From Bacteroidota bacterium (GTDB taxonomy: Bacteria > Bacteroidota > Ignavibacteria > Ignavibacteriales > Melioribacteraceae), in NCBI GenBank assembly GCA_023397505.1, contig JAEWUC010000001.1, positions 62,001 through 126,000 on the forward strand: DNA of 64,000 bases. The letters are read 5' to 3'. A program made the translations under genes and the position numbers. A model generated the notes under the pieces. That model saw nothing but the letters and a program-made list of their open reading frames with translations. It was not told where the DNA came from and ran no database searches. Of the stretch, positions 18,471 to 26,839 are shown piece by piece (the first letter of the stretch is position 1; every line of letters starts with the position of its first letter).

Positions 18471-19355
18471 ATGACGAGATTTTTACTTTTCTTCTTTTTA
18501 TTAAACGGTGCAATATTTAGCCAACCTATTAAAAAATTAGATTACTTCTCCCGTCAAAATTTTACTCACGAAGATTTTGAATTAAATAAAATTAAAACCC
18601 TAAAAATAGAAAACAGGAAAAGATTTTCTGCTTATTACACAAAAGATCATAAATTGCCCGAAAAGAAGACTCTTGTAGAAGAAATAAAATTTAAAAACGG
18701 TGTGCCTACAGAAAAAATATTTTACAACTCCTATGGCGGTGTGAAAAACCGAGTTGAATATAAATACGACAAAAAGAACAATCTTATTAGCGAAGAAGCA
18801 TATAACGAATATGGAAATATTACATCAAGAAGAGAGATAAAATATAATAATCAAAACGACACAAGTGAAGTAGTGACTACTTATAACAGGCGGAGCAAAA
18901 ATGAAAAAAAACAATTTTTGTACGACGATCAAAACAGGCTAATTACAATTAAACATTTTGATCAGAACGATAAAATATTCATGAATCAAAATTTTATTTA
19001 TGAAAAAGGACATCTGAAATTTCTAAGCATAACGAATGCCGATGATGTAAAGGTAAACGAATCGGAATTTTTTTATAATGAAGCCGGCAATCTAATAGCC
19101 GAAAAACAAAACGGACTTGAAAAAAAGTATATTTATGATGAAAAAAACAGACTAATTAAGGTTGAGTTCGGGAACGAACTGCGTGTTTACAAATATAACA
19201 ACCGTGATTATTTTGAAGACGATAGATTCTTTATTAACAATAAAAGACAATACAGATTAACTTTTACATATACAAATACCGGTTTGGTGGATGAAGTAAT
19301 AAGATATGACTCCGAGGACATAAAAGTTTTCTATTCAAAATATACATACAAGTAA
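18471..19355 (+). CDS. Secreted protein with RHS/YD-like repeats
   Basis: About 294 residues from the preferred ATG at 18471, which opens directly into a signal peptide (MTRFLLFFFLLNGAIFSQ); a TTG twelve bases earlier is possible but less good. The body is a series of roughly 20-residue units of the form 'Y-D-x2-N-x-L-I-x-E...' (for example YDKKNNLISEE, YDDQNRLITIK, YNEAGNLIAEK, YDEKNRLIKVE), as in RHS/YD repeats and related beta-ribbon wraps. It lacks the RHS core, toxin tip and autoprotease, so it is not a full RHS toxin. The function is unknown; it is probably periplasmic or surface exposed. The GWxTD gene starts 26 bp downstream. Confidence 0.6.
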   Translation: MTRFLLFFFLLNGAIFSQPIKKLDYFSRQNFTHEDFELNKIKTLKIENRKRFSAYYTKDHKLPEKKTLVEEIKFKNGVPTEKIFYNSYGGVKNRVEYKYDKKNNLISEEAYNEYGNITSRREIKYNNQNDTSEVVTTYNRRSKNEKKQFLYDDQNRLITIKHFDQNDKIFMNQNFIYEKGHLKFLSITNADDVKVNESEFFYNEAGNLIAEKQNGLEKKYIYDEKNRLIKVEFGNELRVYKYNNRDYFEDDRFFINNKRQYRLTFTYTNTGLVDEVIRYDSEDIKVFYSKYTYK

Positions 19356-19381
19356 AATTTGATTATAACGGAGATTTAGAA

Positions 19382-20767
19382 ATGAGAAAGAGTTGCTTTC
19401 TGTTTGTAGCTGCATTAATTATATCAGCCGATATTGTTACTGCTCAAACCGAACTAAATTTTGAATTTGATTATGCGAGATTTAGGTATGATACTAGTTC
19501 GGTTTACCTTGAGTTTTACTACAACCTTAATTCAAAGAATATGAAGGTTGTTGAACAGCAAAATAATAAAATGACCGAAGCAATTGTTCATATTGAAATG
19601 AAAGATTTAGTTGCCGACAGTTTCTTTATTAATAAAGATTGGAAAATTCAGAATTTGATTATCGAAAATGATTCAACTATGATAGTGCAAAATCTTTCGG
19701 GAGTTTTGGGATTTACGGTTCCTGCAGGCAATTATTCACTGAATATTAAAGCGTATGATGCTAATAATGTTGAATTAGCTAAATCAATAAAAGAGAATAT
19801 TCAAATAATTCCATTCGATAATAACTATGCAATTTCCGATATCCAATTGGCTAGCAATATTAAAAACCTTGATACAGATCCTAATTCTATTTTTTATAAA
19901 AACACTTTCGAAGTTATTCCTAATCCTTCAATGCTGTATTCAGATCAAGCGCCGGCGGCATTTTATTATGCGGAACTTTATAATTTAACAAGCGGCGACA
20001 GCGGTAACGGATTCACACTTCAAAAATTATTATTCAACAGTGCCGGTAATAACGTATATAAAAGCGAAAAAACTATAAAGAAATCAGCAAGTTCTATTGT
20101 AGAAGTTGGAGTAATTAATCTTTTAAAATACCCTACAGATTCTTACAATCTCGTTCTAAGTCTGGTTGAAAACAAAACAAATAAAGCTTATGTATCTTCA
20201 AAGAGATTCTATCATTATAATCCTGGTATTGTAGATACTTCTTTAGTAAAATCCTTAAACGCAGGAATGCTTGGAAGTTCATTCGCAATAATGACAATTG
20301 AAGAATGCGATAAAATGTTTAACCAAAGCAAATATATAGCAACGCAAAATGAAATTGATAGGTACAAAGCAATTGATTCTCTCGATGCTAAAAGAACATT
20401 CTTAATGAATTTTTGGAAGAGTAGAGATACTGAGCCGTCAACGCCGCAAAATGAATTTCAGCAGGACTATATGAGAAGGGTTGAATTTGCTAATACTAAT
20501 TTCAGACATGCACAAAATGAAGGTTATATAACGGATAGAGGCCGTGTATATTTGATATACGGCGAACCCGATCAAAAAGATTATTACCCTAATGAATCCG
20601 ACATGAAACCTTATGAAGTTTGGTTTTACAATAATATTGAAGGCGGAGTTGCGTTTTACTTTGGCGATGTTACAGGTTTTGGAAAATATGAATTACTGCA
20701 CTCTACCAAAAGAGGCGAATTTAAAGATGAAAACTGGATGTATAGAATCAGCGCAAGCAAGCAATGA
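19382..20767 (+). CDS. GWxTD domain-containing protein
   Basis: 461 residues with a signal peptide (about 1-21, ending TAQ). The C-terminal third (about 320-455) is the GWxTD domain: MNFWKSRD near 338, then the signature GYITDRGRVYLIYGEPD (Trp replaced by Tyr), then PYEVWFY. This domain is widespread in secreted proteins of Bacteroidota, Ignavibacteriota, Acidobacteriota and Gemmatimonadota, and its biochemical role is not established. The N-terminal two thirds look like beta-sandwich material. Its stop codon overlaps the next start (ATGA), so it is probably cotranslated with the acyltransferase. Confidence 0.8.
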   Translation: MRKSCFLFVAALIISADIVTAQTELNFEFDYARFRYDTSSVYLEFYYNLNSKNMKVVEQQNNKMTEAIVHIEMKDLVADSFFINKDWKIQNLIIENDSTMIVQNLSGVLGFTVPAGNYSLNIKAYDANNVELAKSIKENIQIIPFDNNYAISDIQLASNIKNLDTDPNSIFYKNTFEVIPNPSMLYSDQAPAAFYYAELYNLTSGDSGNGFTLQKLLFNSAGNNVYKSEKTIKKSASSIVEVGVINLLKYPTDSYNLVLSLVENKTNKAYVSSKRFYHYNPGIVDTSLVKSLNAGMLGSSFAIMTIEECDKMFNQSKYIATQNEIDRYKAIDSLDAKRTFLMNFWKSRDTEPSTPQNEFQQDYMRRVEFANTNFRHAQNEGYITDRGRVYLIYGEPDQKDYYPNESDMKPYEVWFYNNIEGGVAFYFGDVTGFGKYELLHSTKRGEFKDENWMYRISASKQ

Positions 20768-21639
20768 TAGATAAAAACAAAATTGAGTTTTTTTTATTCC
20801 GGTCCGCTCAAAAAATTTTCGGTTTCATCGGCATTAATACTACAAGGCGTATCGCGGTTCTTGTCGGTACGCTGTTTTTTTATCTGATTCCAATAAGAAA
20901 AAAGACAACTATTGAAAATCTTTCAAAAGCCTTTCCGGATTTATCCATTAGTAAAATAAAAGAACTTGCAAAGAAAAATTATCAGAATGTAACAATCACT
21001 TTTTTGGAACTAATGTGTATGCAGTCCATTTCTTCGGCTCAAATTAAAAGCGAGGTTGAATTCGATAAACCCGAACTGCTTCATCATTTAATTGATGAAC
21101 CAAACGGATTGATTGTTTTTACAGGTCATTTCGGGAATTGGGAATTTTTAATGACCGCAATCGCTTTGAATATAAAAACACATTTTAATGTTTTAATGCG
21201 ACCCCAGCGTAATTGCTACATTAATAAATGGCTTAAGAAAACTAGGGCCCGTTTTGGCACGAGGGTTATTGAAGCCGGGGTTAGTGTAAAGGAGTTATTT
21301 AAGGCATTGGTAAACAAAGAAGCTGTTGGAATTGCAGGCGATCAAAGAGGACATTTTGATAATCCGAGGTTTAATTTTTTTAATCAACCGACAGCATTAT
21401 ATACCGGAACAGCATCAATTGCATTGAGGACTAAAAGCAACATATTATTGACAGCATTGGTTCGGCAAAAGGATTTTAAATTCATGTGTTATCTTGAACA
21501 ACTAAGTTTTGAAAATCTGCCTGACGATGAAGAAGCGAAGATAAAGGAAATTACACAGCGTTATATTTCTTTCATTGAGAAATACGTACGGCAGTATCCC
21601 GAACAATATTTTTGGATGCACAAACTCTGGAAGTATTAA
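20764..21639 (+). CDS. Lysophospholipid/lipid A acyltransferase (LpxL/HtrB family)
   Basis: A 291-residue inner-membrane acyltransferase. It has an N-terminal hydrophobic segment (about 25-45) and the catalytic HxxxxE motif in FTGHFGNWE, with His122 and Glu127. RPQRNCYINKW near 150 and GDQRGHF near 188 are typical of the LpxL/LpxM family, which adds secondary acyl chains to lipid A or related glycolipids. The GT9 heptosyltransferase-like gene starts at the last base of its stop codon, which supports a role in lipopolysaccharide or lipooligosaccharide assembly. Which acyl position it modifies cannot be told. Confidence 0.88.
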   Translation: MIDKNKIEFFLFRSAQKIFGFIGINTTRRIAVLVGTLFFYLIPIRKKTTIENLSKAFPDLSISKIKELAKKNYQNVTITFLELMCMQSISSAQIKSEVEFDKPELLHHLIDEPNGLIVFTGHFGNWEFLMTAIALNIKTHFNVLMRPQRNCYINKWLKKTRARFGTRVIEAGVSVKELFKALVNKEAVGIAGDQRGHFDNPRFNFFNQPTALYTGTASIALRTKSNILLTALVRQKDFKFMCYLEQLSFENLPDDEEAKIKEITQRYISFIEKYVRQYPEQYFWMHKLWKY

Positions 21640-22658
21640 TGAGCGTACAAAAATTTCTTATTATACAAACAGCTTTCCTAGGCGACGCTATACTTACACT
21701 GCCGATGATTCAAGTACTGTCAAAAAAAAATCCTAATTCCCAAATTGATGTTGTATCAATACCTTCGACGAAAGAAATTTTTGAAGCATCACCCTATGTT
21801 AATAAAGTATTAGTTCTAGATAAACGAGGAAAACATAAATCATTAATTAATCTGTACAACTTTGTTTCCCTAATAAAAAATGAAAATTATACAAGAATAT
21901 ACTCTCCGCATAGATCGTTCAGAACTTCCCTTATTGTATTATTAAGCAGGGTAAAAGAAACCTACGGTTTTGATACTTCGGCACTAAGTTTTGTTTATAA
22001 AAAGAAAATTAAATATGAATCCTATTTGCATGAAGTTGAAAGGAATCTTAAGCTTATCGGGTTAATAAATGAAAGGGATAATTGGAAAATCAAGCCCGTG
22101 ATTAATATACACGATTCCATTGTTAAAAAGATTGATGAATTATTGAATAAAATTACAGGAAGAAGAATAATAGCCATTGCACCGGGCTCGGTTTGGAATA
22201 CAAAAAAATATCCAACAGCGTATTTTGAAAAAGTGGTTGATTACCTCATAGCCAAAAATTTCTATGTAGTTTTGATTGGCGGCAGTGATGATAAAATATT
22301 GTGCAGATCAATATCACAGAAATATACAAATAGCATTCAATCGTTTGCCGGAAATTTGAATATAATTGAATCGATAGAATTAATTAAACGATGCTCACTC
22401 ATATTATGTAACGATAGTGCACCAACACATTTGGGAATGATTGCTGATATTCCAACGCTTACAATTTATTGTTCTACAATACCTCAATTTGGTTTTTATC
22501 CTTATAATAAAAAAAGTGACTATCTTTCATTCAACGAGCTAAATTGTAAGCCGTGCGGTATTCACGGACATGATAAATGTCCGATTAATACATTCGATTG
22601 CGGTTATAAACTCATGCCGGAAATGGTGATAGAGAAAATCGCAAAATTACTTGATTAA
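21639..22658 (+). CDS. Glycosyltransferase family 9 (ADP-heptose:LPS heptosyltransferase-like)
   Basis: I place the start at the ATG overlapping the upstream TAA (21639), giving MSVQKFLIIQTAFLGDAIL, the normal GT9 N-terminus with the family 'GD.i..tP' motif; a longer frame opens upstream but lies inside the acyltransferase. Further marks are IAIAPGSVWNTKKYP near 185, VLIGGSDD near 220, and the nucleotide-sugar-binding CNDSAPTHLG near 262. GT9 enzymes transfer heptose to the inner core of LPS. The C-terminal cysteine cluster (CKPCGIHGHDKCP) is a feature of many family members. The acceptor is unknown. Confidence 0.88.
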   Translation: MSVQKFLIIQTAFLGDAILTLPMIQVLSKKNPNSQIDVVSIPSTKEIFEASPYVNKVLVLDKRGKHKSLINLYNFVSLIKNENYTRIYSPHRSFRTSLIVLLSRVKETYGFDTSALSFVYKKKIKYESYLHEVERNLKLIGLINERDNWKIKPVINIHDSIVKKIDELLNKITGRRIIAIAPGSVWNTKKYPTAYFEKVVDYLIAKNFYVVLIGGSDDKILCRSISQKYTNSIQSFAGNLNIIESIELIKRCSLILCNDSAPTHLGMIADIPTLTIYCSTIPQFGFYPYNKKSDYLSFNELNCKPCGIHGHDKCPINTFDCGYKLMPEMVIEKIAKLLD

Positions 22659-22707
22659 GAAAAAATAAGAGTAAATTCATATATTTAAACGACACATAGG
22701 AATTATT

Positions 22708-23547
22708 ATGAATCGTTTTGATTGGAAAAAATTTAGAAATACCCAGATTTACATTACACCCGACTTGCCCGAAAAAGCAACAAAAAGATATAAATTTAGT
22801 CTTTTGCGAATTATTGGGTATGGATTAATCTATACTTTTTTTTCATGGATGATTTTAATATTGATTTTAGGGATTACACCTTTAAAAGATTTTCTTTTTG
22901 TTCTTGATGAAAAAGAATTTAAAGTACAAGCGGAGAAAGTTGCCGAGCTTCAGGAAAAAGTTTCATTTCTTACAAATCGGTTACAAGAAGTTGCATCTAC
23001 AAATGAAAAAATGAGATATGCTATGCAACTTGCCGAACAAGATAGTTCTGAAAGAAAAGAATCAATTTACGATACATTAAAAAAACCAATTAACAGAAAA
23101 ATTAAAATTGGCGGGAATGTTTTTGAAGCTTTCAAATTATTCTTTCAAAAATATTTTCCGGACACAACAAGAAATTATAACTTATTTTTCCAGCCCCCTG
23201 TTAACGGAATTGTCACTCAGCAATTCAACCAGGAAAAAGGGCACTTTGGTATTGATTACGGATCAAAAATTGGTACGCCGGTTTATTCTACAGCAGGCGG
23301 TTTAATTGTATTTGCAGAGTATACTATCGAAAACGGCAATACGATAATTATTGAACACGATATGGATTTTATTTCGATATATCAGCACTGTGCTACATTA
23401 ATAAAGCGAACACGGGATTTTGTAAAACAAGGCGAGTTAATAGCGCTAAGTGGAAATTCGGGAAAAAATACTACCGGTCCTCATCTGCATTTTGAATTAT
23501 GGAAAAACGGAAAACCGGTTGACCCGGAAAAATTTATAATCAAGTAA
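22708..23547 (+). CDS. M23 family peptidoglycan metallopeptidase, membrane anchored
   Basis: 279 residues. A short cytoplasmic N-terminus is followed by one membrane helix (about 33-55), a coiled coil (about 70-115) and a C-terminal M23 (LytM) domain. Zinc ligands are in place: GHFGIDYG with His179 and Asp183, YQHC near 227, and PHLHFE with His259 and His261, so the enzyme should be active as a cell-wall endopeptidase. The bactofilin gene starts 11 bp downstream. Bactofilin-M23 pairs shape cells in Helicobacter (CcmA with Csd1/Csd2), and the same pairing here suggests local wall remodelling guided by a bactofilin filament. Confidence 0.92.
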   Translation: MNRFDWKKFRNTQIYITPDLPEKATKRYKFSLLRIIGYGLIYTFFSWMILILILGITPLKDFLFVLDEKEFKVQAEKVAELQEKVSFLTNRLQEVASTNEKMRYAMQLAEQDSSERKESIYDTLKKPINRKIKIGGNVFEAFKLFFQKYFPDTTRNYNLFFQPPVNGIVTQQFNQEKGHFGIDYGSKIGTPVYSTAGGLIVFAEYTIENGNTIIIEHDMDFISIYQHCATLIKRTRDFVKQGELIALSGNSGKNTTGPHLHFELWKNGKPVDPEKFIIK

Positions 23548-23558
23548 GGAGATATTTA

Positions 23559-23927
23559 ATGGCTGCTAAAAAAGATTCACACTCGGAAGATGTTAGTATA
23601 ATCAGCGGGGGCGTTAAACTCGAAGGCAATTTATTTAGCGAGGGAAATGTAAGGATTGATGGTACTGTTGTTGGAAACGTATCTGTAAACGGAAGTTTGA
23701 CTGTTGGTGAAAATGCCCACATGCAAGGTGAAATTAAAGCAAGCAGTATAACCATGGGCGGGAAAATTGAAGGCAAAGTTATTGCTTCGGAAATTTTAAG
23801 ACTCGAATCAAAATCTGTTTTAAAAGGTGATTTAATAACCCGTAAATTAATAATTGAAGAAGGTGCAGTTTTTGAGGGCAACAGCAAAATGAATTTAAGC
23901 AGCAGTTCAACAGTAAAAAATGAATGA
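23559..23927 (+). CDS. Bactofilin (polymer-forming cytoskeletal protein)
   Basis: 122 residues with the bactofilin right-handed beta-helix pattern: ISGGVKLEGNLFSEGNVRIDGTVVG near 15-40, then glycine/valine-spaced turns through VIASEILRLES, with no signal peptide. Bactofilins form nucleotide-free filaments on the inner face of the membrane and organise wall enzymes. The gene lies directly behind an M23 peptidase (11 bp) and overlaps the start of atpZ by 8 bp, so it is transcribed into the ATP synthase cluster. Confidence 0.92.
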   Translation: MAAKKDSHSEDVSIISGGVKLEGNLFSEGNVRIDGTVVGNVSVNGSLTVGENAHMQGEIKASSITMGGKIEGKVIASEILRLESKSVLKGDLITRKLIIEEGAVFEGNSKMNLSSSSTVKNE

Positions 23928-24174
23928 TAAAGAGATTCCCAAAAAGATAACTGAATCGTACAAATCATATGGACAATATCTCGGGTTAGGAACTCAACTT
24001 GCAGCCACAATTGTATTGATGTTTTTTTTAGGAAGATGGTTGGATCAAAAACTTAATACCTATCCATTTTTGATTATTTTCTTTTCAATTTTGGGTGGTT
24101 TTGCAGGTATTTATAATTTCATTAAGACAGTGTTAAATTTAAACGAAAAAAAGAAAATTGATAAAAAATCTTAA
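23920..24174 (+). CDS. atpZ: AtpZ/AtpI family protein (ATP synthase accessory)
   Basis: 84 residues with two membrane helices (about 18-40 and 48-68). The pattern YLGLGTQLAATIVLMFFLGRWLD followed by a second helix is the AtpZ/AtpI signature (Pfam ATPase_gene1). These small proteins precede F0 genes and help c-ring assembly or magnesium/calcium transport. The start overlaps the bactofilin end by 8 bp and the next gene starts before its stop, showing tight coupling. Confidence 0.8.
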   Translation: MNDKEIPKKITESYKSYGQYLGLGTQLAATIVLMFFLGRWLDQKLNTYPFLIIFFSILGGFAGIYNFIKTVLNLNEKKKIDKKS

Positions 24175-24562
24175 AATACCGCTTACAATTTTTTTTTCAG
24201 TGACGATATTACTTTTTGGATTACACCATTTTGAAGTAATAACTGAACTTTCCCGCAATTCTATACTTTACGCAATTATCAATTCATTCATTAATTTTAT
24301 CCTTTTTGTACTACTTTCAAACTTGGCTCAAAACAAATCGAATAAAATATTCCTTATTTACAATCTCGGGGGAATGGGATTACGTGTTGTAATTATGCTT
24401 ATTTTAGTGTTTCTAACTATAAAATTCTTGATAGTTGATGAATTCAAATATATATTTGCATTCTTTTTATTCTATGTTTTGTTTTTAGTTTACGAAATAA
24501 ATATAATAAGACTTAAGGTGGAAAAACCAAAGGTAATAAAAGACTCGGAAAATGTGGTATAA
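24158..24562 (+). CDS. Small four-helix membrane protein, probable ATP synthase I-like subunit
   Basis: 134 residues with four hydrophobic helices, placed between atpZ and atpB where many bacteria encode AtpI. No firm sequence motif is visible, so the identity rests on size, topology and place. The only plausible start is TTG at 24158, overlapping atpZ by 17 bp. Its stop overlaps atpB by 11 bp. If correct, it helps assemble the c-ring in the inner membrane. Confidence 0.55.
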   Translation: MIKNLKIPLTIFFSVTILLFGLHHFEVITELSRNSILYAIINSFINFILFVLLSNLAQNKSNKIFLIYNLGGMGLRVVIMLILVFLTIKFLIVDEFKYIFAFFLFYVLFLVYEINIIRLKVEKPKVIKDSENVV

Positions 24563-25394
24563 TAATCCTAATACTATAGTCGACACAGTAAAAGCAGCAG
24601 GTTCTGCGAAACAGGATACCGGATGGATAATGCATCACGTGCTTGATGCATATGAACTTGATTTTTCTCCATTCGGAATAATTCATCTTCCGCAATTACA
24701 TTTATTCGGAATGGATTTATCTATTACTAAACATGTTGTTTTTATGTGGGTAGCCGCGGCTATTCTAATTTTTACGTTTATTAAAGTATCAAAGTCATAT
24801 AAAAAATCTCTGATTCCCAAAGGCGTCACTAATCTTACAGAAGTTTTAATTCTATTTGTCCGAGATGATATTGTAAAACCAACTATAGGACACGGTTTTG
24901 AAAAGTTTTTACCGTATTTGTTAACGGTTTTCTTTTTCATTCTTACCTGTAATTTTATTGGTTTGATTCCTTATGGTTCAACTGCAACAGGTAATATTGC
25001 TGTGACTGCTACGCTTGCAACAATTTCATTCCTTGTTATTCAGCTTGGCGGAATAATGAAGAATGGTTTGTTCGGATATTTTAAGGGATTGCTTCCGCAC
25101 GGCTTACCGACATGGCTTATTCCAATAATGTTTGTTGTGGAACTTTTAGGTCTATTCACAAAACCGTTTGCATTGGCTATTCGTCTTTTTGCAAACATGA
25201 CTGCGGGGCACATTGTAATATTAGCGTTGCTCGGATTAATTTTTATTTTAAAAACTGTGGTTGTAATTCCGGTTTCAATTGCCTTTGCATTATTTATTTA
25301 CTTGCTGGAAATTTTAGTTGCTTTAATACAGGCATATATTTTTACAATGCTTTCTTCGTTGTTTATAGGAATGGCATATCATCAAGATCATTAA
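24552..25394 (+). CDS. atpB: F0F1 ATP synthase subunit a
   Basis: Forms the ion half-channels beside the c-ring. 280 residues with an N-terminal extension before the first helix and about six membrane segments. The essential stator arginine is Arg211 in ALAIRLFANMTAGH, and LVALIQAYIFTMLSSLFI near the end is typical. It lies in the order atpZ-(atpI)-B-E-F-H-A-G. The ATG overlaps the previous gene. Confidence 0.96.
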   Translation: MWYNNPNTIVDTVKAAGSAKQDTGWIMHHVLDAYELDFSPFGIIHLPQLHLFGMDLSITKHVVFMWVAAAILIFTFIKVSKSYKKSLIPKGVTNLTEVLILFVRDDIVKPTIGHGFEKFLPYLLTVFFFILTCNFIGLIPYGSTATGNIAVTATLATISFLVIQLGGIMKNGLFGYFKGLLPHGLPTWLIPIMFVVELLGLFTKPFALAIRLFANMTAGHIVILALLGLIFILKTVVVIPVSIAFALFIYLLEILVALIQAYIFTMLSSLFIGMAYHQDH

Positions 25395-25427
25395 TTTTAT
25401 TTAACAGAATATAACAGGAGGAGTTAA

Positions 25428-25646
25428 ATGGACTTCGCATATTTAGCAGCAGGTTTTAGCGCAGCTTTAACAGTTATCGGCGGTGCTTATGGTATTGGTA
25501 AATTGGCAAGTGCGGCAATGGAAGCCAGCGGTCGTCAACCCGAAGCAGCAGGCGACATCAGAACATCAATGATTATTGCTGCGGCACTTATTGAAGGTAT
25601 TTCACTTTTTGCACTCGTTATTTGTATCCTTTTAGCGTTAAAATAA
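25428..25646 (+). CDS. atpE: F0F1 ATP synthase subunit c
   Basis: 72-residue hairpin of two membrane helices forming the rotor ring. The polar loop is GRQPEAAGDIR (about 35-45) and the ion-carrying carboxylate is Glu56 in AALIEG. The residues that bind sodium in Ilyobacter-type c subunits are missing: Ile sits in the helix-1 Gln position and Gly follows the Glu in place of Ser. Proton coupling is therefore expected. A strong ribosome-binding site (AGGAGG) precedes the ATG, as is usual for this highly expressed subunit. Confidence 0.96.
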   Translation: MDFAYLAAGFSAALTVIGGAYGIGKLASAAMEASGRQPEAAGDIRTSMIIAAALIEGISLFALVICILLALK

Positions 25647-25688
25647 TAGTCTGTTTGATTTTATTTTTCATATAAAGGATATTGAATA

Positions 25689-26237
25689 ATGACAAGTGCA
25701 AATTTATTAATGCTTGCTTTTTATAGCGGCGGCGAAACTGCTCAAGGCGGACCGCTCGATGTTAATCCCGGACTGATATTATGGACGGTCGTAACATTTT
25801 TATTTTTGCTTTTTATTCTGGCAAAAGTAGCATGGAAGCCGATTCTAAAATCTTTGGGAGATAGAGAAAATTTTATTAGAGAATCTCTTGATAAAGCCGA
25901 GACCGCGCGTAAAGACGCTGAAAAAATGCTTTCAGATAATAAAGCAAGTATTATGAAAGCTGAAGAAGAAGCTCAGAAAATTATTGAGCAAAGCAGGGAG
26001 ATGGCTGAAAAATTAAAAAGTCAAATTCTTGAAGAAAGCAAAACTCATGCAAAAAAAATGATTACAGACGCCGCGTTGGAAATTGAAAGAAAGAATGCGG
26101 AAGCTTTCAGCAAATTGAAAGAACAAGTTGCCGATATTGCCGTCAATGCTGCTGAAAAAATCATTAAGGAAACTTTAGATAAAGAAAAGCAAATTAATCT
26201 TGTAAGTAAGTATATCGACGATTTGTCGAAAAATTAA
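25689..26237 (+). CDS. atpF: F0F1 ATP synthase subunit b
   Basis: Peripheral stalk subunit, 182 residues. One membrane helix (about 28-50, ending AKVAWKPIL) is followed by a long charged helix with the coiled-coil character needed to dimerise and reach F1. There is a single b gene, with no b' partner, so a homodimeric stalk is likely. The delta gene follows after 2 bp. Confidence 0.94.
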   Translation: MTSANLLMLAFYSGGETAQGGPLDVNPGLILWTVVTFLFLLFILAKVAWKPILKSLGDRENFIRESLDKAETARKDAEKMLSDNKASIMKAEEEAQKIIEQSREMAEKLKSQILEESKTHAKKMITDAALEIERKNAEAFSKLKEQVADIAVNAAEKIIKETLDKEKQINLVSKYIDDLSKN

Positions 26238-26239
26238 AG

Positions 26240-26797
26240 ATGAGCGTTTATAGAATATCATATCGTTACGCAAATTCTTTACTTCTTCTTTCGGAAGAAA
26301 AAAAGATTTTGAAAAAAGTTTACGAGGATGCGGAACTTGTATTTAACTCTTTGGCAGGTTCTAAAGAATTAAGAGCAGTACTTAAAAACCCTGTTCTAAA
26401 ACCAAAGGTTAAAAAAGAAATTGTTAAGAAGATTTTCGAAAATAAAGTTGGAGCCGATGTTCTTACTTTTATTGATTTTGTTATTGATAAAAGCCGCGAG
26501 GACATTCTTTTCGATATCTTTAAAGAATTTTTAAATCTCCGCGATATGAAAGAAGGTGTTTTAAGAGCACATGTTAAATCCGCTGTCGAATTATCCGATT
26601 CTTTGCGGCAAAAGATTGAACAAAAACTTACAGCAAAAACAAACAAAAAAGTTAAAGCTGATTTCGGAATTGATAATAATATTCTTGGCGGGTTTGTTGT
26701 AAAGGTTCAAGATACTGTTATTGATTCTTCCGTTAAACATCAACTCGAACTTTTAAGAAAAAAATTTTCAGAAGAGATTAATCTGGTTCAAAATTGA
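26240..26797 (+). CDS. atpH: F0F1 ATP synthase subunit delta
   Basis: 185 residues, the normal OSCP/delta length. N-terminal helical bundle beginning ISYRYANSLLLLSEEKK, then the conserved C-terminal strand region DNNILGGFVVKVQDTVIDSSV near 148. It joins the b stalk to the top of the alpha/beta hexamer. It is two bases from atpF and 42 from atpA, in operon order. Confidence 0.94.
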   Translation: MSVYRISYRYANSLLLLSEEKKILKKVYEDAELVFNSLAGSKELRAVLKNPVLKPKVKKEIVKKIFENKVGADVLTFIDFVIDKSREDILFDIFKEFLNLRDMKEGVLRAHVKSAVELSDSLRQKIEQKLTAKTNKKVKADFGIDNNILGGFVVKVQDTVIDSSVKHQLELLRKKFSEEINLVQN

Positions 26798-26839
26798 ACA
26801 GATTTAATAATAGTTAATTAGAAAATTGGGAAAATAAAA

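Noticed and set aside
18471..19355. Full RHS toxin
   Set aside because: Only short YD-like repeats are present; there is no RHS core, protease motif or variable toxin tip, and no immunity gene.
23540..24010. 156-codon minus-strand frame over bactofilin and atpZ
   Set aside because: It is the shadow of two recognisable genes and its protein shows no domain.
25428..25646. Sodium-coupled c-ring
   Set aside because: The helix-1 Gln and the Ser after the carboxylate are both missing, so proton coupling is the better reading.
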